Source: Quadrisphaera sp. RL12-1S (lineage in GTDB: Bacteria > Actinomycetota > Actinomycetes > Actinomycetales > Quadrisphaeraceae). From it: a stretch of 64,000 nt of DNA. Both the position numbers and the translations under genes were made by a program. The notes under the pieces were generated by a model. It saw nothing but the letters and a program-made list of their open reading frames with translations, made no database searches and was not told the origin of the DNA. The stretch's first letter is position 1, and the number at the start of each line of letters is the position of its first letter. This document shows positions 27,536-36,194 of the stretch, in pieces. Location: NCBI RefSeq assembly GCF_014270065.1, contig NZ_JACNME010000005.1:62001-126000 (forward strand). Direction: 5' to 3'.

Positions 27536-28483
27536 TCACCCGCCGCGCGGCCCGCGGGCCGCGCCAGCCAGCTCCGCCGACAGCGCCGTCAGCTCGGTGA
27601 GCACCCGGCGCACCACGGGCCGCTCGGCGGTGTCGGCGCGGGCGAGGGCGTCGACCTGGCGCCCCGCGCGCACCCCGAGCAGCGGCAGCAGCCGCACCCC
27701 GGGGTGGCGCCCGCACGTGTAGCGCGGCAGCAGGGAGATGCCGTGGCCGGCGGCCACCAGCTCGAGCACCACGTGGAAGTCGTTGATGCGCGAGACCACC
27801 CGCGGGGCGCGCTCGCCGCTGCCGGGGCCGGCGCCCAGCACCGCCCGCAGCACCTCCGCCACGGGGAAGCCCTCCTTCACGGCGATCCACCGCTCGTCGT
27901 CGAGGTGCTCGGGCCGCACGCCGCCGTGCTGCTGCGCGACCTCCACGAGGCGGTGGCCGAGGGGGACGGCGACGTCGAGCGGCTCGCGCAGCAACGGCAC
28001 CACCCGCACGCCCGGGCTGTCGACCCAGGCGCGCTCGCCCTCGGGGCGGTGGGCGATGACGACGTCGAGGCGGTCGGTCAGCGGCGCGAAGTCGTCCAGG
28101 GGCACGTCCTCGTCGGTGCACTCCACCTCCACGCCGCTGCCGGCCAGGCGGGTCAGCAGACCGGGCAGCAGCAGCTCGGCGCCGGAGGAGAAGGCCGAGA
28201 CCCGCACCAGGCCCGTCGCCGCGCGGTGGGCGTCCAGCACGGCGGTGCGGGCGCGTTCGAGGGCCACCGCGACGTCGTCGGCGGCCTCGGCGAGGGCCAG
28301 GCCCGCGGCCGTGAGGCGCAGCCCCCGCCCGACCCGCTCGGTCAGCGGGACCCCGGCCTGCCGGGTCAGGGAGGCCAGGTGCTGGGAGACCGCGGACGGG
28401 GTGAGGTGGAGGACGGCGGCGGCGCGCGTGACACCGCCCTGGGTCCTCACCGCGCGCAGCGCCTCGAGCGCCCTCGTGTCCAT
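27536..28483 (-). CDS. LysR-family transcriptional regulator
   Basis: A 315-residue regulator with the N-terminal winged helix (residues about 1-60: LEALRAVRTQGGVTRAAAVLHLTPSAVSQHLASL) and a two-lobed ligand domain ending in GISLLPRY. I chose the ATG at 28483 because the helix-turn-helix follows at the usual distance, although a GTG 15 bases upstream is also possible. It is divergent from the EamA transporter, the standard arrangement for a LysR regulator and its target. It is also the regulator nearest to the xanthine dehydrogenase operon. Confidence 0.9.
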   Translation of the reverse strand: MDTRALEALRAVRTQGGVTRAAAVLHLTPSAVSQHLASLTRQAGVPLTERVGRGLRLTAAGLALAEAADDVAVALERARTAVLDAHRAATGLVRVSAFSSGAELLLPGLLTRLAGSGVEVECTDEDVPLDDFAPLTDRLDVVIAHRPEGERAWVDSPGVRVVPLLREPLDVAVPLGHRLVEVAQQHGGVRPEHLDDERWIAVKEGFPVAEVLRAVLGAGPGSGERAPRVVSRINDFHVVLELVAAGHGISLLPRYTCGRHPGVRLLPLLGVRAGRQVDALARADTAERPVVRRVLTELTALSAELAGAARGPRGG

Positions 28484-28490
28484 GAAGCCA

Positions 28491-28533
28491 GACTGCACGG
28501 TCGGTGTGGCAGATGTCGATGGACTGCACAGTC
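28491..28533. promoter_or_regulatory. Twin operator between LysR and EamA genes
   Basis: GACTGCACGGTC (28491-28502) and GACTGCACAGTC (28522-28533) are near-identical elements 31 bases apart, about three helical turns. The second is a perfect inverted repeat GACTG-CA-CAGTC. Location and geometry fit LysR recognition and activation sites. Confidence 0.6.
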
Positions 28534-28555
28534 ACCGTCACCCCACCGTGGTCGT

Positions 28556-29584
28556 GTGCCGCTCACCGCCCGCCTCCTGGCCCTGCTCGTCGCCGTGACG
28601 TGGGGGCTGAACTTCGTGGCCATCCACGCCTCCCTCGAGCAGTTCCCGCCGCTGCTGTGCGCCGCCGTGCGCTTCACCGTGATCGCCGTGCCGGTGGTGC
28701 TCCTCGTGCCGCGCCCCCGCGGCGTGCCGGTGCGCTGGCTGCTGGCCTACGGGGCCGGGTTCGGGGTGGCCCAGTTCGTCTTCCTCTACACGGCCATGGC
28801 CGTCGGCATGCCCGCCGGGCTCGCGTCGCTGGTGCTGCAGTCGTCAGCGCCGTTCACGGTGGTGCTGGCCGGCGCGCTGCTGCGCGAGCGGCTCACCGGA
28901 CGGCAGGTGGCCGGTGTCGGCGTCGCCGTGGTGGGGCTGGTGGGGATCGCCGCCTCGCGGGCGGAGCTGGGAGGCGCGGCGACGCTGCTGCCGGTGGTCC
29001 TGACGCTGCTCGGCGGCCTGGGATGGGCGTTCGGCAACCTCGGCTCGCGGCTGGCGTGGCGGGAGCGGATGGCGGCCGGCCAGCCGCCGAGCGCCACCGA
29101 GTCGCTGCGGCTGGTGCTGTGGGTGTCCGTGGTGCCGCCGCTGCCGCTGGCGCTGGCGTCGCTCGTGCTCGAGGGGCCGGCGCGCATCGGCGACGCCTTC
29201 ACGGGGCTCGGCTCACGGACGGGGCTGCTGGCGATCGCCGGGCTCGCCTTCACGGTGCTCATCGCCACGCTGGTCGGCCAGGTGGTGTGGTCGGCGCTCA
29301 TGGCGCGCCACCCCTCCAGCTCCGTGGCCCCGTTCTCGATGCTCGTGCCGGTGGTCGGGATGGTGGCCGCGCACGTGCTGCTGGGCGAGGCGACGCCGTG
29401 GCGCGAGGTGGCGCTCGGCGCCGTGGTGGTGGGCGGGGTGCTGCTGGGCGCCTCCCGCCCCCGTCGCCGTCAGGAGACGGGGACCCTCAGCGCGGGCATC
29501 CCCAGCCCGACGGAGCGCCCGCCTGCGCCGGCTCCGGTGCCCTGTGCCGGCACGCCGCACGAGGCGAGCTGGCGGCGGTCGTAG
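28556..29584 (+). CDS. EamA-family (DMT) transporter
   Basis: A 342-residue protein with about ten membrane helices in two EamA repeats (first [21 protein letters not shown], second ending [17 protein letters not shown]). It probably exports amino acids or other small metabolites under control of the divergent LysR. The GTG start at 28556 precedes the first helix. The last 40 residues are Pro/Arg-rich and read antisense to the end of miaB, which overlaps by 115 bases. Confidence 0.85.
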   Translation: MPLTARLLALLVAVTWGLNFVAIHASLEQFPPLLCAAVRFTVIAVPVVLLVPRPRGVPVRWLLAYGAGFGVAQFVFLYTAMAVGMPAGLASLVLQSSAPFTVVLAGALLRERLTGRQVAGVGVAVVGLVGIAASRAELGGAATLLPVVLTLLGGLGWAFGNLGSRLAWRERMAAGQPPSATESLRLVLWVSVVPPLPLALASLVLEGPARIGDAFTGLGSRTGLLAIAGLAFTVLIATLVGQVVWSALMARHPSSSVAPFSMLVPVVGMVAAHVLLGEATPWREVALGAVVVGGVLLGASRPRRRQETGTLSAGIPSPTERPPAPAPVPCAGTPHEASWRRS

Positions 29585-31026
29585 GCGTCGCCACCCCGGG
29601 TGCGCCGCACGGACAGCGGTGAGCCGGCGGGCACGTCGGCCACCAGGTGGTGCGGCGCTGACTGCGTGACCCGGACGGTCACCACGTCACCCGGGCGCGG
29701 GCGGTCGGCCTCGGGCAGGTCGGCCGGCAGCCCGACGTGCACGAGCCGGTTGTCGCGGGCACGGCCCGAGACGCGCTGGCTGGCGCCGTCCTTCTTGCCC
29801 TTCGCCTCGGCGACGAGCACCTCGACCGTGCGGCCCACCTGCTGCGCCGCCTCCGCCTCGCTGATGCGCTCCTGCAGGGCGATGAGCCGCTCGTAGCGCT
29901 CCTGCACCACCGCCTTGGGCAGCTGGTCGGGCATGGTGGCGGCGGGCGTGCCGGGTCGCTGGGAGTACTGGAACGTGAACGCGCTGGCGAAGCGGCTCGC
30001 CTCCACCACGCGGAGGGTCTCGGCGAAGTCCTCCTCGGTCTCCCCCGGGAACCCGACGATGATGTCGGTGCTGATCGCGGCGTCAGGGATCTGCGCGCGG
30101 ACCCGGTCGAGGATGCCGAGGAACTTCTCGCTCCGGTAGGAGCGGCGCATCGCGCGCAGCACGCGGTCCGACCCCGACTGCAGCGGCATGTGCAGCTGCG
30201 GCATCACGGTGGGCGTCTCGGCCATGGCGGTGATGACGTCGTCGGTGAACATCGCCGGGTGGGGGCTGGTGAAGCGCACTCGCTCGATGCCGTCCACCCG
30301 GCCGACGGCGCGGAGCAGGTCGGCGAAGGCCGAGTTCCCCGTGCCGGTCCGCAGCTCACCCATCCCCGTCCCGTAGGAGTTGACGTTCTGCCCCAGCAGC
30401 GTCACCTCGACCACGCCGTCGGCGACCAGCGCCTCCACCTCGGCCAGCACGTCGCCGGGGCGGCGGTCCTTCTCCTTGCCGCGCAGCGCCGGCACGATGC
30501 AGAACGTGCAGGTGTTGTTGCAGCCCACGCTGATGGACACCCACGCGCTGGCCGCGGACTCGCGGGCCTGCGGCAGCGTGGAGGGGAAGACCTCCAGCTC
30601 CTCCAGCACCTCCACCTGCGCCTCGGCCTGCACGCGGGAGCGCTCCAGCAGCGCCGGCAGGGCGTGGGTGTTGTGGGTGCCGAAGACGACGTCCACCCAG
30701 GGCGCCTTCGCCAGGATGACGTCGCGGTCCTTCTGGGCCAGGCACCCGCCGACGGCGATCTGCATGCCGGGCCGGCGGGCCTTGACGCTCGCGAGGTGGC
30801 CCAGGTTGCCGTAGAGGCGGTTGTCGGCGTTCTCGCGGACCGCGCAGGTGTTGAGGACGACGACGTCGGCCTCGCCCGAGCGTCCGGCCTCGTCGTCGGC
30901 GCGCGAGTAGCCGGCGTCCTCGAGCAGCCCGGCGAGGCGCTCGGAGTCGTGGGCGTTCATCTGGCACCCGTAGGTGCGGACGGCGTACGTGCGCTCGACG
31001 GGCTCGGCAGGCTGGAACACGACCAC
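29470..31026 (-). CDS. miaB: tRNA-2-methylthio-N6-dimethylallyladenosine synthase MiaB
   Basis: A 518-residue radical-SAM methylthiotransferase. The UPF0004 domain has [22 protein letters not shown] and GGCLAQ cysteines (residues about 15-90). The radical-SAM cluster motif is [11 protein letters not shown] near 168, followed by GQNVNSYG and a C-terminal TRAM domain ([10 protein letters not shown]). It modifies A37 of tRNAs. The GTG at 31026 is chosen because TATCCT lies exactly six bases upstream. A long Pro/Gly-rich tail follows the TRAM domain. Confidence 0.95.
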   Translation of the reverse strand: MVVFQPAEPVERTYAVRTYGCQMNAHDSERLAGLLEDAGYSRADDEAGRSGEADVVVLNTCAVRENADNRLYGNLGHLASVKARRPGMQIAVGGCLAQKDRDVILAKAPWVDVVFGTHNTHALPALLERSRVQAEAQVEVLEELEVFPSTLPQARESAASAWVSISVGCNNTCTFCIVPALRGKEKDRRPGDVLAEVEALVADGVVEVTLLGQNVNSYGTGMGELRTGTGNSAFADLLRAVGRVDGIERVRFTSPHPAMFTDDVITAMAETPTVMPQLHMPLQSGSDRVLRAMRRSYRSEKFLGILDRVRAQIPDAAISTDIIVGFPGETEEDFAETLRVVEASRFASAFTFQYSQRPGTPAATMPDQLPKAVVQERYERLIALQERISEAEAAQQVGRTVEVLVAEAKGKKDGASQRVSGRARDNRLVHVGLPADLPEADRPRPGDVVTVRVTQSAPHHLVADVPAGSPLSVRRTRGGDAYDRRQLASCGVPAQGTGAGAGGRSVGLGMPALRVPVS

Positions 31027-31032
31027 CCGATG

Positions 31033-31038
31033 AGGATA
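31033..31038 (-). promoter_or_regulatory. -10 box of leaderless miaB
   Basis: On the minus strand TATCCT is followed by six bases and GTG, which decides the start among three nearby GTG/ATG codons. The DUF2071 gene diverges from the same few bases. Confidence 0.5.
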
Positions 31039-31039
31039 G

Positions 31040-31846
31040 GTGGCTGTGAGCAGCACCCAGGTCGTCCAGCCGGAGGCGATCGCCGACGCACCCGACCTCC
31101 ACGGCCCCGTGATGATGGAGCAGGCCTGGCGCGACGCCGCGTTCCTGCACTGGGCCGTGCCGCCGGAGCGGGTGGCGCACCTCATGCCGCCGGGGGTGCG
31201 CCCCGACGTGCTGGACGGCGTCACGTACGTGGCGCTCGTGCCGTTCCGCATGGTCGGCGCCGGACTCGGCCCGCGGGAGGTCGGCCCGGCGGTGCCGTGG
31301 GCGGGCACGTTCCTGGAGACCAACGTGCGGCTGTACTCGGTGGACGACACGGGCCGGCGCGGCATCGTCTTCGTCACCCTGGAGTGCTCGCGGCTGGTGG
31401 TGGTGGCCGGGGCGCAAGCCGCGTTCGGGCTGCCGTACCGCTGGTCGTCCATGGCGTTCGGCCGCCGCGCCACCTCCGAGGGCGCCCGGGTGGCCTACGC
31501 GCTGCGCGGCCGGGGGAACCGCTCGGGCGTCTGCCAGCGGCTGGAGCTGTCGCTCGGCGCGCAGCTGTCCCCCACCGAGGCCCACGACGACGACGGGCTG
31601 CCCCGCTTCCTCACAGCCCGCTGGGGGCTGCACCAGCAGCACCTCGGCCGCACCTGGTACGTGCCCAACGAGCACGGCCCGTGGCCGCTGCGCACCGCCT
31701 CCGTGGAGGCCTTCGAGGACGGGCTGCTCGCGGACGTCGGCTTCCCCGAGCTGGCGGCGCGCGAGCCCGACTCGGTGCTCTTCTCCTCCGGGGTGGTCAC
31801 CCGGTTCGGCCTGCCGGGGGACGCCCGGCGGCCGCGGCGGGGCTGA
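31040..31846 (+). CDS. DUF2071 (YqjF-like) protein
   Basis: A 268-residue protein of the DUF2071 family: [66 protein letters not shown] and SSVMAFG-like segments are characteristic. The function of the family is not established. Start is GTG 31040 or GTG 31046. It converges on tag, and their 3' ends overlap by 50 bases. Confidence 0.82.
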   Translation: MAVSSTQVVQPEAIADAPDLHGPVMMEQAWRDAAFLHWAVPPERVAHLMPPGVRPDVLDGVTYVALVPFRMVGAGLGPREVGPAVPWAGTFLETNVRLYSVDDTGRRGIVFVTLECSRLVVVAGAQAAFGLPYRWSSMAFGRRATSEGARVAYALRGRGNRSGVCQRLELSLGAQLSPTEAHDDDGLPRFLTARWGLHQQHLGRTWYVPNEHGPWPLRTASVEAFEDGLLADVGFPELAAREPDSVLFSSGVVTRFGLPGDARRPRRG

Positions 31847-32459
31847 CGGCGCGGCTGACCGGCGGGGTGGACGCGGCGCGGGCCGCCGACACCTCCTCGC
31901 GGGTCGCGCAGCCCGGGGCGTGGTCGTTGACCAGGCCCATGGCCTGCTGGAACGCGTAGACGGTGGTGGGGCCCACGAACTTCCAGCCGCGCTTCTTGAG
32001 GTCCTTGCTCATGGCCGTCGACTCCGGCGAGGTGGCGCGCACCTCGAACGGGCGCTCTGCCTCACCGTCGGGCGCCCAGCTCCACGCGTAGGCGGCGATG
32101 CTGCCGTGCTCGGCCACCAGCTCGCGGGCGCGCGCGGCGTTGTTGATGGCCGCCTCGATCTTGCCGCGGTGCCTCACGATGCCGGCGTCGCCGAGCAGCC
32201 GTTCCACGTCGCCGTCGTCGAACCGCGCGACCACCTCGTGGTCGAAGCCGGCGAACGCCGCCCGGAAGACCTCCCGCTTGCGCAGGATGGTCAGCCAGCT
32301 CAGGCCGGACTGGAAGCCCTCCAGGCACAGCTTCTCGAACAGGCGCCGGTCGTCGCAGACCGGGAAGCCCCACTCGGTGTCGTGGTAGGCCACGTAGTCC
32401 GGGGTGGAGGTGCCCCACGCGCAGCGCGGGACCCCGTCGGCACCGACGACGACGTCCAC
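31797..32459 (-). CDS. tag: DNA-3-methyladenine glycosylase I
   Basis: A 220-residue base-excision repair enzyme. It begins near RCAWGTSTPDYVAYHDTEWGFP, then LFEKLCLEGFQSGLSWLTILRKRE and VGPTTVYAFQQAMGLVNDH, with the zinc ligands of the family (Cys near the start, His in the YHD motif, His and Cys in DHAPGC). The GTG start overlaps the recX stop by one base (TAGTG) with GAGGAGGAG as ribosome site. The C-terminal 35 residues after HAPGCATREEV are an Ala/Pro-rich extension. It fits the recA-recX repair neighbourhood. Confidence 0.93.
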   Translation of the reverse strand: MDVVVGADGVPRCAWGTSTPDYVAYHDTEWGFPVCDDRRLFEKLCLEGFQSGLSWLTILRKREVFRAAFAGFDHEVVARFDDGDVERLLGDAGIVRHRGKIEAAINNAARARELVAEHGSIAAYAWSWAPDGEAERPFEVRATSPESTAMSKDLKKRGWKFVGPTTVYAFQQAMGLVNDHAPGCATREEVSAARAASTPPVSRAVSPAAAAGRPPAGRTG

Positions 32460-32959
32460 TACTCCTCCTCCTGTCGCACGGCCTCGCGCACCACCCTCAT
32501 GACCAGCCCCTGGGGGTACCCCTTGCGGGCGAGCATCCCGGCCAGCCTCCGGGTCTGGACCTCGGGAGCGAGCGCCCCCATCGACCGCAGGCGCCGCGCG
32601 ACGAGGTCTCGCGCCGAGGCCTCCTCGGCCTCGTCGTCGACCTGCTCCAGGGCGGCGGCCGCGGTGGCGTCGTCGACGCCCTTGGCGCGCAGCTCGTGCG
32701 CCAGGGCCCGCCGGCCCAGGCCCCGGGTGAGGCGCTGGGACCTCACGAGCACCTCGGCGTAGGCGGCGTCGTCGACGAGGCCCACCTCGGTGAACCGCCT
32801 CAGCACCTGCTCGGCGGCCTCGTCCGGGACGCCCTTCTCGGCCAGCTTCTTCTCCAGCTGCGCCCGGCTGCGGGGCGCCGCGGTCAGCTGGCGGAGCACG
32901 ACGTCCCGGGCGACGGCGACGGGGTCTCCCCCGACGCCGCCGCCCTGACGCGTGCTCAG
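32459..32959 (-). CDS. recX: RecA regulator RecX (probable CTG start)
   Basis: RecX restrains RecA filaments. The three helical repeats are visible: [59 protein letters not shown], and a third ending in [17 protein letters not shown]. No ATG, GTG or TTG exists in frame between 32899 and the recA gene body. Starting at GTG 32899 would cut into the first helix. A CTG at 32959-32957 overlaps the recA stop as CTGA and gives 166 residues, with the normal short lead before the first helix. I therefore favour CTG, with GTG 32899 (146 residues) as fallback. Confidence 0.85.
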   Translation of the reverse strand: MSTRQGGGVGGDPVAVARDVVLRQLTAAPRSRAQLEKKLAEKGVPDEAAEQVLRRFTEVGLVDDAAYAEVLVRSQRLTRGLGRRALAHELRAKGVDDATAAAALEQVDDEAEEASARDLVARRLRSMGALAPEVQTRRLAGMLARKGYPQGLVMRVVREAVRQEEE

Positions 32960-34020
32960 AAGTCGACCTTGGCCTCGGCCGGCAGCTCGACGGTGTCGGC
33001 GGCAGCGGCGGGCTGCCCGATGCCGAGCTTCTCCTTGATCTTGCGCTCGATCTCGTCGCCGAGGTCGGGGTTGTCGCGCAGGAAGGTGCGGGCGTTCTCC
33101 TTGCCCTGCCCGAGCTGGTCTCCCTCGTAGGTGTACCAAGCGCCGGACTTGCGGATGAAGCCGTGCTCCACGCCCATGTCGATGAGACCGCCCTCGCGGG
33201 AGATGCCCACGCCGTAGAGGATGTCGAACTCGGCCTGCTTGAACGGGGGGCTGACCTTGTTCTTGACCACCTTGACGCGGGTGCGGTTGCCAACCGGCTC
33301 GTTGCCGTCCTTGAGCGTCTCGATGCGGCGCACGTCGAGGCGGACCGACGCGTAGAACTTCAGCGCCTTTCCACCCGTGGTGGTCTCGGGCGAGCCGAAC
33401 ATCACGCCGATCTTCTCGCGCAGCTGGTTGATGAAGATCGCGGTGGTGCCGGCGGTGTTCAGCGCACCGGTCATCTTGCGCAGCGCCTGCGACATGAGGC
33501 GGGCCTGCAGACCGACGTGGCTGTCACCCATCTCGCCCTCGATCTCGGCGCGGGGCACCAGGGCCGCCACGGAGTCGATGACGAGGATGTCGAGCGCCCC
33601 GGAGCGCACGAGCATGTCGGCGATCTCGAGGGCCTGCTCACCGGTGTCGGGCTGGGAGACCAGCAGGGCGTCGGTGTCGACGCCGAGCTTCTTGGCGTAC
33701 TCGGGGTCGAGCGCGTGCTCGGCGTCGATGAAGGCCGCGATGCCGCCCGCCTTCTGGGCGTTCGCCACCGCGTGCAGCGCGACGGTCGTCTTTCCCGAGG
33801 ACTCCGGGCCGTAGATCTCCACCACGCGGCCGCGGGGCAGCCCGCCGATGCCGAGCGCGACGTCGAGCGCCGTCGACCCGGTGGGGATGAACTTCATCGG
33901 CTCGCGGACCTCGTCCCCGAGGCGCATGACGGTGTTCTTGCCGAACTGCTTGTCGATCTGCGCGAGGGCGAACTCGAGCGACTTCGACTTGTCGTTGGTC
34001 TTGGTGGCGGGTGCGGCCAC
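32956..34020 (-). CDS. recA: Recombinase RecA
   Basis: A 354-residue protein with all RecA elements: [22 protein letters not shown], Walker [10 protein letters not shown], the MAW/Walker B region [27 protein letters not shown]-binding loops ([16 protein letters not shown] and [27 protein letters not shown]) and an acidic C-terminus. I chose the GTG at 34020 ([11 protein letters not shown]) with AGGGGTG upstream. A GTG three codons earlier is possible. The region upstream has two DNA-damage control elements. No intein is present. Confidence 0.97.
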   Translation of the reverse strand: MAAPATKTNDKSKSLEFALAQIDKQFGKNTVMRLGDEVREPMKFIPTGSTALDVALGIGGLPRGRVVEIYGPESSGKTTVALHAVANAQKAGGIAAFIDAEHALDPEYAKKLGVDTDALLVSQPDTGEQALEIADMLVRSGALDILVIDSVAALVPRAEIEGEMGDSHVGLQARLMSQALRKMTGALNTAGTTAIFINQLREKIGVMFGSPETTTGGKALKFYASVRLDVRRIETLKDGNEPVGNRTRVKVVKNKVSPPFKQAEFDILYGVGISREGGLIDMGVEHGFIRKSGAWYTYEGDQLGQGKENARTFLRDNPDLGDEIERKIKEKLGIGQPAAAADTVELPAEAKVDF

Positions 34021-34084
34021 GAGGATCACCCCTGTCGACGGGCACCCGGACCGGCCGGGCGCTGCTGCGGTGCGTTCGGGGACG

Positions 34085-34106
34085 ACGCTAGGCGCCACCA
34101 CCGACA
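34085..34106 (-). promoter_or_regulatory. RecA-NDp/PafBC-type DNA-damage promoter of recA
   Basis: On the minus strand TGTCGGTG is followed by eight bases and TAGCGT. This matches the LexA-independent damage promoter known from mycobacteria (TGTCRGTG-N8-TANNNT), which is activated by PafBC. It lies about 65 bases before the recA start. Confidence 0.7.
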
Positions 34107-34183
34107 GTCCGTCGCCGCGAGCGCCCGCCCTGTGGACGGGCGGCCCTGCGCGGCGATCACCCGACCCACACTACTCCCGCTGA

Positions 34184-34199
34184 CCGAACGCGCGTTCGA
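34184..34199. promoter_or_regulatory. LexA (SOS) box upstream of recA
   Basis: CCGAACGCGCGTTCGA contains the actinobacterial SOS core CGAAC-N4-GTTCG as a perfect inverted repeat. It is about 165 bases from the recA start and just past the end of the M20 peptidase gene, so recA probably has a second, LexA-controlled promoter here. Confidence 0.75.
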
Positions 34200-34211
34200 C
34201 ATCGGCGCGCC

Positions 34212-35576
34212 TCACGGCAGGTCGCGCAGCAGGGCCGTGGTCCACCTCACCCCGTCAGCGAGGTCGGCGACGGCGACGTGCTCGTCCACGCCGTGGATCG
34301 ACGCCCGCTGGGCCCTGCTCATGCGCAGCGGGGAGAACCGGTAGACCCTGCCGCCCAGGCCGCAGAAGGAGCGCGCGTCGGTGGCGGCCATCGTCACGTA
34401 CGGCGTGACCAGGGCGTCCGGGAACACCCGTTCCGTGCACCGCTCGAGCAGCGCGAACGCCTCGTCGTCGTCCTCAGCCGTGGAGAAGGGCGAGGTGGGG
34501 CTGGGCTCGCCGCGCTCGACCACCTCCACGTCCACGCCGCAGCCGCGCACGGCGCGGCGCACGCGCTGCACCACCGCGTCCACGGAGTCCCCGGCCATGA
34601 TCCGCGCGTTCGCGCCCACCCAGGCCTCGTCAGGCACCGCGTTGACGGCCGCCGACCCCTGCATCGCGGTGAAGGCGAGGGTGGTGCGGACCATGGCGGC
34701 GCTCTCCGGCCCGGCCAGCACGAGCAGGCGCCCGGCCACCGCCGGGAACCGGTCCACGAGCCCGGACACCGGCCGCGGCAGTACGCGGCGCAGCAGCTCC
34801 CGCGTCGCCGCCGGCACCTCCACCGGCCCGAGCACGGCCCGTCGCTCGGCGCGCTCCAGCGCCACCACCGCCCGGGCCAGGCGCGCCACCGGACCACCGC
34901 GCGCCGGGGTGGACGCGTGCCCGCCGCGACCCCGCGCCACCAGCCGCAGCACGGTGCTGCCCTTCTCCGTCACGCCCACCACGGCCAGCGGCGCCCGCAG
35001 GCCCGGCAGCGCCCCGTGCGCCACGGCCCCGCCCTCGTCCAGCACCGCCCACGGCCGCACGCCGCGCCCGCGCAGCACGCCGACGGCCGCGACGGCGCAG
35101 GCGCCGCCGGTCTCCTCGTCGGTCCCGGACGAGACCCAGACGTCGCGCGCCGGCACGAACCCCTCGGCGAGCAGTCCCTCCACAGCGGCGAGGACGACCA
35201 CGAGCGGGCCCTTGTCGTCCAGCGTCCCGCGCCCCCAGACGGCCTCACCCTCCGCCGACCCCGCGAGCACCCCGCCGAAGGGCGGGTGGGTCCAGGCGCT
35301 CTCCACCCCGGCGGGGACGACGTCCTGGTGGCCCAGGAGGACCAGCGGCGCCGCCTCCCCACCGGCGCCGCCCGAGCCGCGCCAGCGCAGGAGGAGGGTG
35401 CGCGGGCGACCGGGCACCGCGACGCGCTCCAGCTGGGCGAACACCCGCGGGAAGGCCTGAGCCAGCACCTCGTGCAGCGCGGTGGACGCCGCCGCGTCTC
35501 CCGTCGTCGTCGGGCACCTCACGGCCGCCTGCAGCGCGGCGACGACGTCGACGGCGGCAGCGGCGGCGGGGCTCAC
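34212..35576 (-). CDS. M20-family metallopeptidase
   Basis: A 454-residue di-zinc hydrolase with the M20 pattern: LVLLGHQDVVPAG (about residue 84, His-x-Asp), GRGTLDDKG (bridging Asp), SGTDEETGG (catalytic and metal Glu), DEGGAVA, and a dimerisation domain beginning KGSTVLRLVARGRGGHAS. The final HGVDEHVAVADL carries the last histidine ligand. It resembles carboxypeptidase S-type enzymes, but the substrate is unknown. The GTG start overlaps the upstream CGNR gene as GTGA. Confidence 0.9.
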   Translation of the reverse strand: MSPAAAAAVDVVAALQAAVRCPTTTGDAAASTALHEVLAQAFPRVFAQLERVAVPGRPRTLLLRWRGSGGAGGEAAPLVLLGHQDVVPAGVESAWTHPPFGGVLAGSAEGEAVWGRGTLDDKGPLVVVLAAVEGLLAEGFVPARDVWVSSGTDEETGGACAVAAVGVLRGRGVRPWAVLDEGGAVAHGALPGLRAPLAVVGVTEKGSTVLRLVARGRGGHASTPARGGPVARLARAVVALERAERRAVLGPVEVPAATRELLRRVLPRPVSGLVDRFPAVAGRLLVLAGPESAAMVRTTLAFTAMQGSAAVNAVPDEAWVGANARIMAGDSVDAVVQRVRRAVRGCGVDVEVVERGEPSPTSPFSTAEDDDEAFALLERCTERVFPDALVTPYVTMAATDARSFCGLGGRVYRFSPLRMSRAQRASIHGVDEHVAVADLADGVRWTTALLRDLP

Positions 35577-36127
35577 GCCCGCATCCTCGCCCGGTACGCG
35601 GCGACGGCGGCCCGGTTGCCGCACGACCCGTCGCAGAAGCGGCGGGAGCGGTTCTTGGACAGGTCCACGAAGACGTCGGTGCAGTCCTCCCCCGCGCAGC
35701 GCTGCAGACGGCCGAGCTCGCCTCGGCGGACCACCTCGACCATCGCCATCCCGGCCTCCACGGCCATCCGGCGGTCGAGCGGGGCGTCGTCAGGGGTGGC
35801 GTGCAGGTGCCAGTCCCAGCCGTCGTGGCGGACCAGCTGCGGCAGGGCGCGCGCCTCGGACAGGAGCGCGTTGACGAGGTCCACGAACCGCTCCTCCTCG
35901 CCGGCCAGCGCGAGGTCCCACAGCGCGAGCAGCCGGGGGCGCAGCTCCCGGACCGCCTCCAGCTCGGCGAGGTCGTGGTCGCGCCGGCCGCTCCAGCGGT
36001 GCTCCTCGCAGAAGGCGTCGAGGGCCGCGACGTCGGGGAGCCCCTCCTCGCCGGACACGTGCCCGGCGGTGTTGACCATGGCGACGAGCGCGGCGAGCTC
36101 GCGCTCGGTGTCATGAGCGAAAAGCAT
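35573..36127 (-). CDS. CGNR zinc-finger regulator (ABATE domain)
   Basis: A 184-residue protein: an N-terminal ABATE domain, and a C-terminal CGNR zinc finger with LQRCAGEDCTDVFVDLSKNRSRRFCDGSCGNR. The ATG is chosen because AAAGGAG lies five bases upstream. An earlier in-frame GTG overlaps that ribosome site. It is divergent from an EamA transporter and shares a promoter region with it, so it may regulate that gene. DNA binding is assumed from the family. Confidence 0.88.
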   Translation of the reverse strand: MLFAHDTERELAALVAMVNTAGHVSGEEGLPDVAALDAFCEEHRWSGRRDHDLAELEAVRELRPRLLALWDLALAGEEERFVDLVNALLSEARALPQLVRHDGWDWHLHATPDDAPLDRRMAVEAGMAMVEVVRRGELGRLQRCAGEDCTDVFVDLSKNRSRRFCDGSCGNRAAVAAYRARMRA

Positions 36128-36128
36128 C

Positions 36129-36158
36129 TTGACTCCTTTCACGGCGCACCGCTAGCGT
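36129..36158 (+). promoter_or_regulatory. Promoter of the EamA transporter gene
   Basis: TTGACT is followed by 18 bases and TAGCGT, the clearest two-part promoter in the window. It leaves a leader of about 30 bases before the ATG at 36195. The -35 box overlaps the ribosome site and start of the divergent CGNR gene, so binding of the regulator there could affect both. Confidence 0.6.
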
Positions 36159-36194
36159 CTGCCTCGGCGTCACAAGCGTAGAGGGGTTTGACTG

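Noticed and set aside
23845-27600. A 1251-codon plus-strand frame opposite xanthine dehydrogenase
   Set aside because: It is antisense to the two xanthine dehydrogenase genes, with repetitive Gly/Arg/His composition and no motifs.
32956-34020. Intein in recA
   Set aside because: The RecA reading frame is continuous with no insertion in the Walker A region or DNA-binding loops.
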